Shown here piece after piece: positions 1 to 8,720 of a stretch of 64,000 bases of DNA (positions are counted from its first letter, which is position 1; each line of letters opens with the position of its first letter). The position numbers and the translations under genes are program-made. Origin of the DNA: Plut-88900 sp963668115 (GTDB lineage: Bacteria; Chloroflexota; Dehalococcoidia; Plut-88900). The stretch is from assembly GCA_963668115.1 (NCBI GenBank), contig OY764147.1, positions 2,480,001 to 2,544,000 of the forward strand, written 5' to 3'. The notes beneath the pieces are model-generated. The model worked only from the letters and a program-made list of their open reading frames with translations, had not been told where the DNA came from and ran no database searches.

Positions 1-1
1 G

Positions 2-382
2 AAGCGTGAAGGAGAAGACGTCACCATCATCACTTACTCTCGCATGGCTCACGTCTCCCTGGGCGCCGCCAAGAGGTTGTCAGAGGAAGGTATTGAGGCT
101 GAAGTTGTAGACCTCCGCAGCCTCCGGCCCATGGACACCGAGGCCATCGTAGAGTCCGTCAAGAAGACCAGCCGGGCCGTAGTGGTCGAAGAAGGGTGGA
201 AGCCCATGGGCATTGGGGCGGAGGTATCGGCGCGTATCATGGAGAACGCCCTGGAGTACCTTGACGCCCCTGTACAGAGAGTAGCATCCCTGGATGTCCC
301 CATGCCCTACGCCCGACCCCTGGAGCAGGCCGTAATGCCAGACGAAGACCGGGTCATCGAGGCTGTTCACCGCCTTTTCTAG
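2..382 (+). CDS. pdhB: 2-oxoacid (pyruvate) dehydrogenase E1 beta, C-terminal part
   Basis: The gene enters from the left edge: the frame is open from base 2 and reads KREGEDVTIITYSRMAHVS, the usual start of the transketolase C-terminal domain of E1-beta. The rest (LRPMDTEAIVESV, VVVEEGWKPMGIGAEV) is characteristic of the domain that forms the E1 heterotetramer interface and the lipoyl entry channel of the thiamine-diphosphate enzyme. The E2 gene follows 56 bp downstream on the same strand, which supports a pdhABC-type operon. The substrate (pyruvate, acetoin or branched-chain 2-oxoacids) cannot be fixed from this fragment. Confidence 0.87.
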   Translation, partial: KREGEDVTIITYSRMAHVSLGAAKRLSEEGIEAEVVDLRSLRPMDTEAIVESVKKTSRAVVVEEGWKPMGIGAEVSARIMENALEYLDAPVQRVASLDVPMPYARPLEQAVMPDEDRVIEAVHRLF

Positions 383-438
383 CCACACAGTCCATACCAT
401 ATCGTCGCACTTGCGGCTATTTCAAAGGAGGCAGACCC

Positions 439-1644
439 TTGGCCACTGACGTGATAATGCCCCAGATGGGCTTCGATATGGAGGAGGGCACCGTCGTCCG
501 GTGGCTCAAGGCTGAGGGCGACCACGTCGACAGGGGCGAGCCCATAGTGGAGGTGGAGACCGACAAGGCCACCGTAGAGGTGGAGTCCTTCGCCTCGGGG
601 CTGCTGCGCCGCATCGTAGTTACCGAGGGCATCACGGTTCCAGTAGGCCAGGTCATAGGCATCATAGGCACTGCCGACGAGGAACTGCCTGCGGCTGACG
701 CTGCCGCCTCCACCCCGCCCCTGACCGCAGTCGAATCCTCGACGCCTGCACCGGCGACTCCGGCCTCGGACGCTCCTCCCACAACTGCCCCGAAGGGTGA
801 CCGCGTGCTGGTGTCTCCCCTGGCCCGGCGCATTGCGGAGGAGAAGGGCGTCGACTTAGCTAATGTCGCGGGCACCGGGCCCAAGGGACGGATTACCAAA
901 GAGGACGTCCTGGCCGCTGCCGAAGCAGCCAGCCCTGCTCCAGCCCCCGCCCCTACGGCCGCAGGAGGCGTCGTAGAGCTCTCCCGGATGCGCCAGACCA
1001 TCGCTCGGAGGATGACCCAGAGCAAGCAGGAGATGCCCCACTTCTACGTGACTGCCAGCATAGACATGACAAAGGCCATGGCATTGCGGGAGGAGCTCAA
1101 CGAGCTATGGGCCGGCGAGGCCCGTCTCACCGTAAACGACCTGATAATCAAAGCCTCGGCGCTGGCGCTTGCCAAGTTCCCGGCTTTCAACTCTCACTAC
1201 GCAGATGACGTCATCAAGCCCGGCCCTGCCATCAACATCGGCGTGGCAATTGCCCTGGAGGACGGCCTGATAGCCCCCGCCATCCTGGACTGCGGAAGCA
1301 AGACGCTGAAGGAGATATCGGTGGCGAGCAGAGACCTGAGCACGCGGGCCCGGAGCGGAGTGCTCAAGCCCGAGGAGTACACCGAAGCCACAGTCGCCAT
1401 CAGCAATCTCGGGATGTTCCAGGTCGACAGCTTCATAGCCATCATCAACCCTCGACAGAGCGCGAGCATAGCAGTCGGGAGCGTCACGAAGCAGCCCGTA
1501 GTGCGGGACGGCCAGATTACGGTTGCCAACATCATGCAGTGCACCATCTCCGCCGACCACCGGGTAGTAAACGGGGCGGAGGCCGCCCAGTTCGTCAACG
1601 AGATCAAGGGTTACCTGGAAAGACCCGCCAGCCTCCTTCTTTAA
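439..1644 (+). CDS. pdhC: Dihydrolipoamide acyltransferase E2 (pyruvate dehydrogenase type)
   Basis: The 401-aa product is the core of a 2-oxoacid dehydrogenase complex and moves the acyl group from lipoyl-lysine to CoA. One lipoyl domain spans residues 1-78 (lipoylated K43 in ETDKATVEV). A Pro/Ala-rich linker follows, then the E1/E3-binding domain at about 122-158 (VSPLARRIAEEKGVDL), then a catalytic domain from about 178. The start is TTG, chosen because AAAGGAGG at 424-431 stands 7 nt upstream and MATDVIMPQMGF is the normal N-terminus. Oddity: the catalytic HxxxDG motif reads H374-RVV-N378-G, so the usual Asp is Asn; some E2 families tolerate this. Confidence 0.92.
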   Translation: MATDVIMPQMGFDMEEGTVVRWLKAEGDHVDRGEPIVEVETDKATVEVESFASGLLRRIVVTEGITVPVGQVIGIIGTADEELPAADAAASTPPLTAVESSTPAPATPASDAPPTTAPKGDRVLVSPLARRIAEEKGVDLANVAGTGPKGRITKEDVLAAAEAASPAPAPAPTAAGGVVELSRMRQTIARRMTQSKQEMPHFYVTASIDMTKAMALREELNELWAGEARLTVNDLIIKASALALAKFPAFNSHYADDVIKPGPAINIGVAIALEDGLIAPAILDCGSKTLKEISVASRDLSTRARSGVLKPEEYTEATVAISNLGMFQVDSFIAIINPRQSASIAVGSVTKQPVVRDGQITVANIMQCTISADHRVVNGAEAAQFVNEIKGYLERPASLLL

Positions 1645-1754
1645 GCTCCAGCCTGTCCCTTGTCCTGGGACGGTGACCCTTGTGGTCGCTCTCTCACTAG
1701 ACCCCTTACAATGTGCGCAATAGCCACCGGCACCCACGAAAGGGCAACTTACCC

Positions 1755-2900
1755 ATGAAAATCAAGTCCATCCATGCAGCCCCCATCACAAACGATAGGG
1801 TCCTCCGCGGCGCTGAGACACCCAAGGCAGATTGGTATGGCGAGATCTTCGACCGGGGTACCGTCTGGTCTCCTCCCCGGTTCCCGCCCTGGGGCCACGT
1901 CGTCTGCGTGGTCACCGCTGAGGACGGCACCTGGGGCCTGGGCATGACCAGCAACGCCGGACCCGTCGCGTCCATTATCAACGAACACTACGCCGGCTTC
2001 CTGACCGGCGAGAACTGTATGGCCACCGAGAAGCTCTGGACCCTGATGGTCGACTCCTCAGTCCACTACAGCGCATCGGGCCTCGCGGGGTACGCGATCA
2101 GCGCGGTGGACCTGGCCCTGTGGGACCTCAAGGCCAAGCTGCTGGGCAAGCCCGTCTACGAACTGCTCGGGGGTCCGACCAAGGACACCCTCTTCTGCTA
2201 TGCCACCGGCTTCGATATCGAATGGATCAAGGAGCTCGGGTTCGGGGCGGCGAAGCTCGGCCTGTCCGCCACCGACACCCATGCCCCCACCATCATCGGC
2301 GAGACAGAGGAGATGGTCGCCTCAGCGCGCGAGTCCCTCGGCCCCGACCGGGAGCTAATGATAGACTGCTACGCCATAAGCTCCGACCAGGACTTCATCG
2401 TCCGGCTCGCCGAGAGGCTGAGGCCCTACCGCCTGAAGTGGATCGAGGACTATCTTCTGCCGGAGGACCTCCAGGGCTATCGTTCGGTGCGGCAGAGATT
2501 GCCGTGGCAGACGCTGGCCTCGGGGGAGAGGTGGTACATGCTGGCGCCCTTCTCCGCAGCGGCCGCCGGGCACCTGGTGGACATCATGCAGCCCGACATC
2601 TGCTACGTGGGAGGCATGACTGCCGCGGTGAAGATATGCAACGTGGCGGAGGCCGCCGGAATCCAGGTCATGCCCCATCTTGCGGGCGGAGACTCCTACG
2701 GCCAGCACCTGGCCTTCGGCATGTCCGTGTGCACGTGGGCCGAGTTCCTGATCATCACCGCTCCCGGTGAGCCGATGCACGACGGCTACCGCACGAATCC
2801 GGGAATGGCCTTCCCCAAGGACGGGATACTGGTACCTTCCGATGCGCCGGGGTTCGGGATTGAGCTTTCGATGGGGGATATTGAGGAGGCTACACGGTAG
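1755..2900 (+). CDS. Enolase-superfamily sugar-acid dehydratase, L-rhamnonate dehydratase-like
   Basis: This 381-aa protein has the mandelate racemase/muconate lactonizing enzyme fold. The N-terminal capping domain covers about 1-125. The barrel carries the Mg2+ ligands D204 (LMIDCYAIS), E231 (KWIEDYLLP) and E258 (ASGERWY), with the general base candidate H308 (VMPHLAGG). The strings YATG, LMIDC, LKWIE, DIMQPD and the VDLALWDL helix follow L-rhamnonate dehydratase closely, suggesting dehydration of an aldonic acid to a 2-keto-3-deoxy acid. An in-frame ATG 42 bp upstream was rejected because MKIKSIHAAPI is the usual start. A TACAAT box lies near 1707. The exact sugar acid is inferred only. Confidence 0.85.
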   Translation: MKIKSIHAAPITNDRVLRGAETPKADWYGEIFDRGTVWSPPRFPPWGHVVCVVTAEDGTWGLGMTSNAGPVASIINEHYAGFLTGENCMATEKLWTLMVDSSVHYSASGLAGYAISAVDLALWDLKAKLLGKPVYELLGGPTKDTLFCYATGFDIEWIKELGFGAAKLGLSATDTHAPTIIGETEEMVASARESLGPDRELMIDCYAISSDQDFIVRLAERLRPYRLKWIEDYLLPEDLQGYRSVRQRLPWQTLASGERWYMLAPFSAAAAGHLVDIMQPDICYVGGMTAAVKICNVAEAAGIQVMPHLAGGDSYGQHLAFGMSVCTWAEFLIITAPGEPMHDGYRTNPGMAFPKDGILVPSDAPGFGIELSMGDIEEATR

Positions 2901-2974
2901 GGTGTCATGACGGGAGCACGATAGGGGAGGGTGACCGGGCGGACGCCTCTACGGGGGGTGAGTGGGGAGACCCT

Positions 2975-3005
2975 GGATTCCCGTGTCGGGGCACGGGAAT
3001 GACGG
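2975..3005. repeat. Dispersed palindromic repeat, 'GGATTCCCG' family
   Basis: The arms ATTCCCGTG and CACGGGAAT enclose a short loop and are followed by GACGG. The same architecture (GGATTC - arm - loop - arm - GAATGACGG) recurs in many intergenic gaps of the window. Confidence 0.7.
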
Positions 3006-3041
3006 AAGGAGGATCGGGAATGATGGTGGGGTAGGGGGCCG

Positions 3042-4169
3042 CTAGAGGTTGTAGATGCGGGCGGCGTTGCCTGCGACTATCTTCTCTTTTTCTTCTTGAG
3101 TGCAGTCGACCAGCGTGGTCTCGATGAACTCCCGGGACTTGGGGAAGGTGCCCTCGGTGTGGGGGTAGTCGGAGCCCCAGAGGATGTTGTCGACGCCTAT
3201 GATGTCGCGGTGGGTGATGCCGAGGGCGTCTTCCTGGAAGTCGACGAAGCAGTTCGAGTGGAAGACGTCGCTGGGGACCATGTCGTTCTTCAGCCGGAAC
3301 CCCGCGCGTCCTGCCGCCCGCTCGTTGTAGCTGTAGTCCATGCGCTCCATCCAGTAGGGTACCCAGTTCAACTCGTGCTCGGCGACCCCGACCTTCAGCT
3401 TCGGGTAGCGTTCGAACACTCCGCTGAGGATCATTTCGGTCAGGGAGACGCGGACCCAGAAGTCGGCGTTGTCGAGCATGAGGTTGGAGAAGCCGAAGGC
3501 GTCCAGCTCCCGGTCCCAGCCCCGACCCGCCTTCACCCTGGCCGTGGAGATGTGAAGGCCGAGGGGCATGTCCAGGTCCTGGGCGGCGGCCCACAGGGGT
3601 TCGTTGGCTTCGTCGAAATAGGGTCGGGCGGACATGTATTCGGGGATGGCCGCTCCGACGAAACCCATCTTCGCACAGCGTTCCAGCTCGGCGACGCCGT
3701 CGGACACGTCGTCGATGTTGATGGTGGCGACACCCTTGAGGCGTCGGGGGACGGCCTGGCAGTAGTCGGCGGCGAAGTTGTTATAGGCCCTGAGGATGGC
3801 GGAGAGGAGGTCGCTGCCCTCCACGAAGGCGTAGAGGAAGATGGTGAGGCTGGGATAGACGACGCCGACGTCTATGCCGTCCAAGTCCATGTCCTTGATG
3901 GCCTCTTCGGGGATGTAGGCGCCGGGCCGGGCGTTCTCCCAGGAGTCGACGGTCTGGAGCGAATCGGCGTCCTCAAAGCGCCTGCCGGCCTGGCTGGCCA
4001 TGCTGGTGATGTTGAAGGTGGGTCGGTCTTCTACGAACCAGAAGGGGCCCATCTCGGTATCCCGCATGGCCGGGGCCTGATCCTTGAACTCGGGCTCCAT
4101 CCTTTCGAGCCAGAGGTCGGGGGGCTCGACGATGTGGTTGTCCGATGAGATTACCCTGTAGTCCGCCAT
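3042..4169 (-). CDS. Amidohydrolase-2 family metal-dependent hydrolase
   Basis: This 375-aa protein belongs to the TIM-barrel amidohydrolase-2 group (ACMSD/resorcylate decarboxylase relatives). The N-terminal metal motif reads D10-N-H12 (SSDNHIVEP). Other landmarks are a barrel His (LGLHIST), AEHELNWVPYWMERMD in the middle and WGSDYPHTEG near the C-terminus, whose Asp is the usual last metal ligand. Family members hydrolyse or decarboxylate aromatic or amide substrates; the substrate is unknown. It is related to the two tandem amidohydrolases at 18.4-20.8 kb but more distant from them than they are from each other. It stands alone between repeat-rich gaps. Confidence 0.85.
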   Translation of the reverse strand: MADYRVISSDNHIVEPPDLWLERMEPEFKDQAPAMRDTEMGPFWFVEDRPTFNITSMASQAGRRFEDADSLQTVDSWENARPGAYIPEEAIKDMDLDGIDVGVVYPSLTIFLYAFVEGSDLLSAILRAYNNFAADYCQAVPRRLKGVATINIDDVSDGVAELERCAKMGFVGAAIPEYMSARPYFDEANEPLWAAAQDLDMPLGLHISTARVKAGRGWDRELDAFGFSNLMLDNADFWVRVSLTEMILSGVFERYPKLKVGVAEHELNWVPYWMERMDYSYNERAAGRAGFRLKNDMVPSDVFHSNCFVDFQEDALGITHRDIIGVDNILWGSDYPHTEGTFPKSREFIETTLVDCTQEEKEKIVAGNAARIYNL

Positions 4170-4586
4170 GGTCTTGCCTCCGGTGGTGCGCCTTGCCTGG
4201 GGCGATTATATCGCAGGGGGCAGGATGAGCGGGTCTAGTCGCCGGGGCGGGGGCCTGCGAGGGGCGCGCCTACGGGGGGCCGCCACCCCCCGCCGCGGGA
4301 TGGATTCCCGACTACTCGGGAATGACGGAGTTAGGGGTGTGGGCAGGGGTGACGCTTTAGATTCACGCTTGAGGCGCATCTTCGACCTCGCGGGGCATCG
4401 GAATGACAGTGGATTGGTGTGTAGGGCTAAGCAAGGGTGAGGGGTTGGAGAGGCGTGGGCGGCCCCCCGCTCGCACTTCGAGAGTCTCAGCACGAGCGGC
4501 CTCGCGTCCGGGAAGGGCGACCTGCCACTGCCCCACACCGGGGAGAGCGGGCACGAGACCTGCCCCTACGGGAAAAAGGATGGGGA
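4170..4586. other. Gene-free gap made of dispersed repeats
   Basis: No gene is supported here. The gap holds a palindrome GGATTCCCG-actact-CGGGAATGACGG (4298-4328). It also holds a block at 4389-4455 that recurs inverted at about 47291-47357, and a GGGCGACC...CCCCTACGGG block at 4506-4580 similar to those near 7870 and 8610. Confidence 0.7.
4298..4328. repeat. Dispersed palindromic repeat
   Basis: ATTCCCGA-ctac-TCGGGAAT palindrome followed by GACGG; nearly identical to the copy at 21726-21755 and, inverted, 38584-38610. Confidence 0.75.
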
Positions 4587-5081
4587 CTAGCGGCGGCGGA
4601 CGTGGGAGCGGCCAGCGCGGGCTACGAGGTCGCCGTGCTGGTTGTGGAAGTTGTGCTCGACGACTATGAAGACCATGTCTCCGGTGCGGCCGGTCTTGCG
4701 GTAGACGTCCGTGAGCCGGGCGGTGCAGGTGAGGGTGTCGCCGGGACGGACGGGGAGAAGGGGCTCGACCCACTGGCCTGCCATGTAGATGGTGCCTTCG
4801 AAGCGGAGGTTGAGGTCGGGGGGTTCTTCGAGGCGGATGAAGGAAGCGACGAAGGCGGGCGGGGCGATGATGTCGCCGTAAGGGCCACGGGCGGCGGCTT
4901 CCTCGTCGATGAAGAGGGGGTTGGTCTCTCCAATGGCGAGGGAGAAACCGAGGACCATGTCCCGGGTGACGGTGTGGGTGGCCCTCAGGAAGTCCCTGCC
5001 CAATGCCTCCCGGTTGAACAGGAGGGTGTCCTCGGGGGTGGGTTGGGCGGCGGTCATCGTGGGTGGGCTAGTCCTGGTCAT
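4587..5081 (-). CDS. MaoC-like hotdog-fold protein (FAS1/MaoC N-terminal dehydratase domain)
   Basis: The 164-aa product matches the hotdog-fold MaoC-like N-terminal domain: FSLAIGETNPLFIDEEAA, then a PPAFVASF segment, a strand RFEGTIYMAGQW, and PVRPGDTLTCTARLTDVYRKTGRTGDMVF. Such proteins act as hydratases or thioesterases on acyl-CoA substrates. The MTRTSPP start overlaps the upstream flavoprotein stop by 14 nt; a second ATG at 5057 is also possible. Minus-strand order (two flavoproteins, then this gene) suggests an operon in which amine-oxidase-like enzymes and a CoA-thioester enzyme share a catabolic pathway. That is inference from context. Confidence 0.8.
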   Translation of the reverse strand: MTRTSPPTMTAAQPTPEDTLLFNREALGRDFLRATHTVTRDMVLGFSLAIGETNPLFIDEEAAARGPYGDIIAPPAFVASFIRLEEPPDLNLRFEGTIYMAGQWVEPLLPVRPGDTLTCTARLTDVYRKTGRTGDMVFIVVEHNFHNQHGDLVARAGRSHVRRR

Positions 5082-6408
5082 AAGCCTTGATCTCTGCTAC
5101 GACGCGGTCGCCCGACTGGACTGCGCCGTTGGTGAACCCGACGCTGGTGTAGTCGCCGCAGAAATGGAGCCGGCCCACGGGCTTCTGGAGGAGGGGGTAG
5201 ATCTCGGTGTGGCCCGGTTTCCAGAGGGGGATGGCGTGGTTCCAATGGGCAACGTCGGACTCGACGACCTTGCCCCGCACCTCGGGGACCATGTCGATGA
5301 GGTCGTCGAGCAGGATTTCCGAGACCTCGCCATCGGAGCGGGACATTAGGTCTTTGGAGACGGCGTTGCCGGTGTAGACACGGAGGATGCCCTGGCCGGT
5401 CTTGCGTTTGTATTCGTCGGAGTAGGTGAAGGAGGGGTCGGTGATGGCGCAGACCTTCTGCCCGGCTACCGGCACCCGCCACACACCCCTGCCGATGAGG
5501 TTCTCGGAGAGGTCGTCTACCAAGAAGGCGGCGGTGGTCATGGAGCCGTATTCGATCTTGACGAGGGCGTCGCGCTTCCAGTCGGGGAGGTCCGCGACGC
5601 ATTGGAGGGTCAGGGGGGCCTGGTTGGCCAGGACGCAGCGTCGGGCGTGGACGGTCTCTTTCTTGCCGCCGCGGTCGTAGGTGACCTGGACCCGGCCGTC
5701 CAACTCCTTGACCTCTGTAACCTCGGCGCCGAGGAGGGCCTTGTCCCCGAGCAGCCGGTGGAGGGTGATGGTGGCCTGGTGGGTTCCGCCCTCGACGAAA
5801 TACTCGTCTAACATGAAGAAGAGGATGACCATTAGAGCGTGGTAAGGGGTTACGACGTCGGAGCTCATGGTGCTGGCGGTGACGGCGAACACATCCCATA
5901 TCTCGCGGACGGACTTGGGGGCTTTGTCGATGAACTCTGCGACCGTTTTGGAGTTGAGCTCTATGACCTTGGGGTCGGTGGGATCGAAGTCTGCGCCGAG
6001 TAGGGACTTGTATTTGCGTCGGGTCTTCCAGATGTGCCAGGCAAACCATACCTTGTCCCACAGGGGAATGGGCATCTTCAGTAGAAGTCCGAGCTCGCTC
6101 GATGATGCAACCAGCTTGCCGTTTATGTACATGGGCAGCTTGGACTTGGCGATCAGGGTGCGCTTGACGCCTATCTCGTCTACGAGGGTTGCCAACGGGC
6201 CGTCGTCACCCAGGACGACCTGGGCACCGGCATTGTAGACATAGGGGCCGAGGGTACGGGACTCGGTGCGGCCGCCGGGAATCTCCTCCTTTTCGAGGAG
6301 GAGGATGTTGCGGTCACGCAGTCGGTAGGCGGCGGTAAGACCGGCGAGGCCGCCGCCGACTATTACAACGTCGAGGAGGGGGTCGGGGGTGATTGACGTA
6401 TCAGGCAT
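5068..6408 (-). CDS. FAD-dependent amine oxidoreductase, copy 2 of tandem pair
   Basis: This 446-aa flavoprotein has the amine oxidase/protoporphyrinogen oxidase/phytoene desaturase fold. The N-terminal dinucleotide motif is VVIVGGGLAGLTAAYRL with the acidic end LLLEKEE and the GGRT motif (IPGGRTESRTLG). The C-terminal FAD segment is RLHFCGDYTSVGFTNGAVQSG. It is clearly paralogous over its whole length to the gene 3 bp upstream (6412-7761), so this is a tandem duplication. It overlaps the MaoC-like gene by 14 nt. Substrate unknown; no signal peptide, so cytoplasmic. Confidence 0.86.
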   Translation of the reverse strand: MPDTSITPDPLLDVVIVGGGLAGLTAAYRLRDRNILLLEKEEIPGGRTESRTLGPYVYNAGAQVVLGDDGPLATLVDEIGVKRTLIAKSKLPMYINGKLVASSSELGLLLKMPIPLWDKVWFAWHIWKTRRKYKSLLGADFDPTDPKVIELNSKTVAEFIDKAPKSVREIWDVFAVTASTMSSDVVTPYHALMVILFFMLDEYFVEGGTHQATITLHRLLGDKALLGAEVTEVKELDGRVQVTYDRGGKKETVHARRCVLANQAPLTLQCVADLPDWKRDALVKIEYGSMTTAAFLVDDLSENLIGRGVWRVPVAGQKVCAITDPSFTYSDEYKRKTGQGILRVYTGNAVSKDLMSRSDGEVSEILLDDLIDMVPEVRGKVVESDVAHWNHAIPLWKPGHTEIYPLLQKPVGRLHFCGDYTSVGFTNGAVQSGDRVVAEIKAYDQD

Positions 6409-6411
6409 GGG

Positions 6412-7761
6412 TTAGGCGGCGGGTTCCTGTTCAAGCTCCCGGAGAACCCGTTGGGCGGAAAGGACGGCGGCTTCCAGGCCTCCGCTCACGGTGTAGTCGC
6501 CGCAGTAGTGGATACGGCCCGTGGGCTGCTTGATCCTCTCGGCGATTTCCAGGCGTCCAATGCGCCAGGGGCTGATGGCGTGGGGCCAGTGCTTGATGGA
6601 GGTCTCGACGATCTTGCCGGCGATGGCCGGGAAGGCGGAGACGAGCTCTTCTGTAAGGACCTCTAGGGCCTCGCCGTCGGACATCTGCTGGAGCTCTTTG
6701 GACTCCTTGTCACCGGTGTAGGTCCGCAACAATCCCTGTCCCGTGCGCTGCTTCACCTCCTTCGGGAAGGTGAAGGTCGGGTTGGTTACGGATACGATCT
6801 TCCTGCCGACTATGGGCACCCGCCATACACCCTCTCCGAGGAATTTTTCAGAGTTCTCGCTGAGGAGGAACCCGGCGGAGGTCATGGACCCGAAGTCGAC
6901 CTGCTCCATAACATCCCGTTTCCACTGGGGCATGTCCTTTACGATGCCCGTGACCAAGGGCGCGGGTATGGATATGACGCAGCGTCGGGCGGTGACGCTC
7001 TTGCGCTCACCGGAGCGGTCGTAGCTTACGCGAACGGCGCCATTTTCGTGGACTATCTCGTCGACGGTGGCGGAGGTCTCGGTCTTGTCCTTGACGTGGT
7101 CCCAGAGGGTCCTGGTCAACTCCCAGGTGCCGCCGGTGACGTAGTACTCGTCCTCGGCGAAGTGAAGGAAGGTGTTGATGGGCTGGAAGGCGGCGACTTC
7201 GTCTGCGGTGGCGGTGTTGGCGCCCTTGGAGAGGGTGTCCCAGATGGCCCGGATGTCGGGGTGGTGGGCGTCCATGAAGTCTTCCAGGGTCTCGGCGCAA
7301 AGATCCTGGGTCTTGGGATTATTGGGGTCGGGTTCCTGGTCGACCAGTTCGCTGAAGCGGCTGCGGATTCGGAGGACCTTGAGGCCCATCTTGACCTTCT
7401 CGGCGATGGGAATGGGCAATCGCCAGAGGAAGAGGGGTTCTCCGAGGGTGCGGGGTTGGAGGGGGGCGGTGATGAGCTTTCCCTTCATGTGCATGGGCAT
7501 GCGCGTCTTGTCGATGAGGGTCTTCTCTACGCCGATCTCCCGGGCCAGCTTGGATGTTTCGCCTTCGTCGTTGAGGACCACCTGGGCGCCGGTGTTGTAG
7601 ACGTATTCGCCCATCTTGCGGGAAACGGTGCGTCCGCCGCATACGTCCTCCTTTTCGAGGACGAGGATGTTCTTGTCCCTGAGCCGGTAGGCGGTAGTGA
7701 GGCCTGCGAGGCCCGCGCCCACGATTACGGCGTCAAGGATTTGATTGTTTTCATCAGCCAT
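6412..7761 (-). CDS. FAD-dependent amine oxidoreductase, copy 1 of tandem pair
   Basis: This 449-aa paralogue of the downstream flavoprotein carries AVIVGAGLAGLTTAYRLRDK, VLEKEDVCGGRT, YVYNTGAQVVLNDEG and a C-terminal RIHYCGDYTVSGGLEAAVLSAQR. Matching blocks between the copies (EYVYN-GAQVVL, EYGSMTTAAFL/DFGSMTSAGFL, GVWRVP, WKRD) run end to end. It is the first gene of a three-gene minus-strand cluster. Family members oxidise amines, porphyrinogens or carotenoid-like chains; nothing local fixes the substrate. Confidence 0.86.
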   Translation of the reverse strand: MADENNQILDAVIVGAGLAGLTTAYRLRDKNILVLEKEDVCGGRTVSRKMGEYVYNTGAQVVLNDEGETSKLAREIGVEKTLIDKTRMPMHMKGKLITAPLQPRTLGEPLFLWRLPIPIAEKVKMGLKVLRIRSRFSELVDQEPDPNNPKTQDLCAETLEDFMDAHHPDIRAIWDTLSKGANTATADEVAAFQPINTFLHFAEDEYYVTGGTWELTRTLWDHVKDKTETSATVDEIVHENGAVRVSYDRSGERKSVTARRCVISIPAPLVTGIVKDMPQWKRDVMEQVDFGSMTSAGFLLSENSEKFLGEGVWRVPIVGRKIVSVTNPTFTFPKEVKQRTGQGLLRTYTGDKESKELQQMSDGEALEVLTEELVSAFPAIAGKIVETSIKHWPHAISPWRIGRLEIAERIKQPTGRIHYCGDYTVSGGLEAAVLSAQRVLRELEQEPAA

Positions 7762-7917
7762 TGATGCATGTCCCCTTCCGCAATGAAGCCCGGATGAGTA
7801 AGTCCTTGGGGGCCGGGGGAATGATACAACATCGGGGTGGGGGGTGTGGGGTGTTCACCGCACCGTCCCGGGAAGGGCGCCCACGAGGGATTGCCCCCAC
7901 AGGAGACATCGGCCCGG

Positions 7918-7984
7918 GGATGGATTTACGCCATAGACGCACGTCTCGGCGCATCTTCGACCCGATCGGAGTCGGGAATGACGG
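7918..7984. repeat. Extended copy of the dispersed repeat
   Basis: Starts GGATGGATTTACG and ends GTCGGGAATGACGG with a longer middle (CGCATCTTCGACC also occurs near 4375). Preceded at about 7865 by a GGGAAGGGCG...CCCCCACAGG block of the second repeat family. Confidence 0.6.
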
Positions 7985-8001
7985 CCAAGGAGAGATGGGG
8001 G

Positions 8002-8418
8002 TTAGCTGGGGTCGTGGTTGAGCATCCAGTTGATGCCGAATTTGTCGGTGCAGGAGCCGAAGTAGGAGCCCCAGAACATGTCTTGCTGGGGCATTGTTAC
8101 GGCGCCGCCCTCGGAGAGTTTGGCAAAGAGCTGATCGGCTTCTTCCCGGGTGGCGGGCATGTAGGAGATGGAGAAGTTGGTGCCCGAGATTGGGGGAGGG
8201 GCAAAGGCGGAGGGGACGTCGCTGCCCATGAGTACGCTAGAGCCGATGCTGTAGGAGACGTGCATGACGTTGTTGCGCTCTGCCGCGGGGATAGGCATGT
8301 CTTCGGGGGCGTCGGCGAAGGTGGTGAAGATGTCGTACTCTCCACCGAATATGGAGCGGTAGAACTCGAAGGCCTCCCGGCAGTTGCCGTTGAAGTGGAG
8401 GTAAACGTAGAGGGACAT
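8002..8418 (-). CDS. PhnB-like VOC (glyoxalase-fold) protein
   Basis: This 138-aa protein is a single vicinal-oxygen-chelate domain of the PhnB/3-demethylubiquinone-9 methyltransferase-like group. It shows YLHFNGNCREAFEFYRSIFGGE at the N-terminus, VMHVSYSIGSSVLMGSDV in the middle, and the C-terminal WGSYFGSCTDKFGINWMLN signature. These proteins are small, cytoplasmic and of mostly unknown function. It is a monocistron between two repeat-rich gaps, and nothing nearby suggests a substrate. Confidence 0.82.
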   Translation of the reverse strand: MSLYVYLHFNGNCREAFEFYRSIFGGEYDIFTTFADAPEDMPIPAAERNNVMHVSYSIGSSVLMGSDVPSAFAPPPISGTNFSISYMPATREEADQLFAKLSEGGAVTMPQQDMFWGSYFGSCTDKFGINWMLNHDPS

Positions 8419-8543
8419 GTTTTCCTGCCTTTTTGGTAGGTGTCCAGTGTCTTCTGTGGACGATGTATTTTAACCGAATCAGGTGTCGGAGGTAGGGTGA
8501 GGTAGTCGGGCCTTGACGCTTGGGCTAGCGTGGGTCACACCCC

Positions 8544-8648
8544 CGCTCATATCCTTCGACTCCGCTCAGGACATGCTTGGAGTGCCTCAGCATGAGCGGC
8601 CCCTTCTCCCAGGGTAGGGCGACCCGCCGGTCGCCCCTACGGGAAGGA
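8544..8648. repeat. Dispersed repeat, 'CCTTCGAC...CTCAGG...GAGCGG' family
   Basis: The CGCTCAT and ATGAGCG ends bracket CTTCGAC-ccgCTCAGGA. Related copies lie at 11953-11985, 18332-18365 and, inverted, about 45428-45460. Confidence 0.65.
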
Positions 8649-8696
8649 AAGAGGTTTGAGGAATTGATGATGCAGGGAGGAACGCGGATGGTGGTA

Positions 8697-8702
8697 TATA
8701 AT
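8697..8702 (+). promoter_or_regulatory. -10 box for gatCA
   Basis: A perfect TATAAT lies 18 bp before the gatC ATG; no good -35 is visible at 16-18 bp. The predicted leader is very short but still contains the ribosome-binding site. Confidence 0.45.
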
Positions 8703-8720
8703 TGCCTGTCGGAGGAAGGA

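Larger units (their letters stand above)
8419..8720. other. Intergenic gap: repeat block plus gatCA promoter region
   Basis: 8544-8648 holds the 'CCTTCGACTCCGCTCAGG...GAGCGG' repeat and an inverted GGGCGACC-cgcc-GGTCGCCC block. The right end holds a TATAAT box at 8697-8702 and the gatC ribosome-binding site. Confidence 0.65.

Noticed and set aside
3096..4148. Long open frame (350 codons) on the + strand
   Set aside because: It is the antisense of the amidohydrolase; composition (GVGVVGAPEDVVDA...) is that of a high-GC shadow frame and there is no ribosome-binding site.
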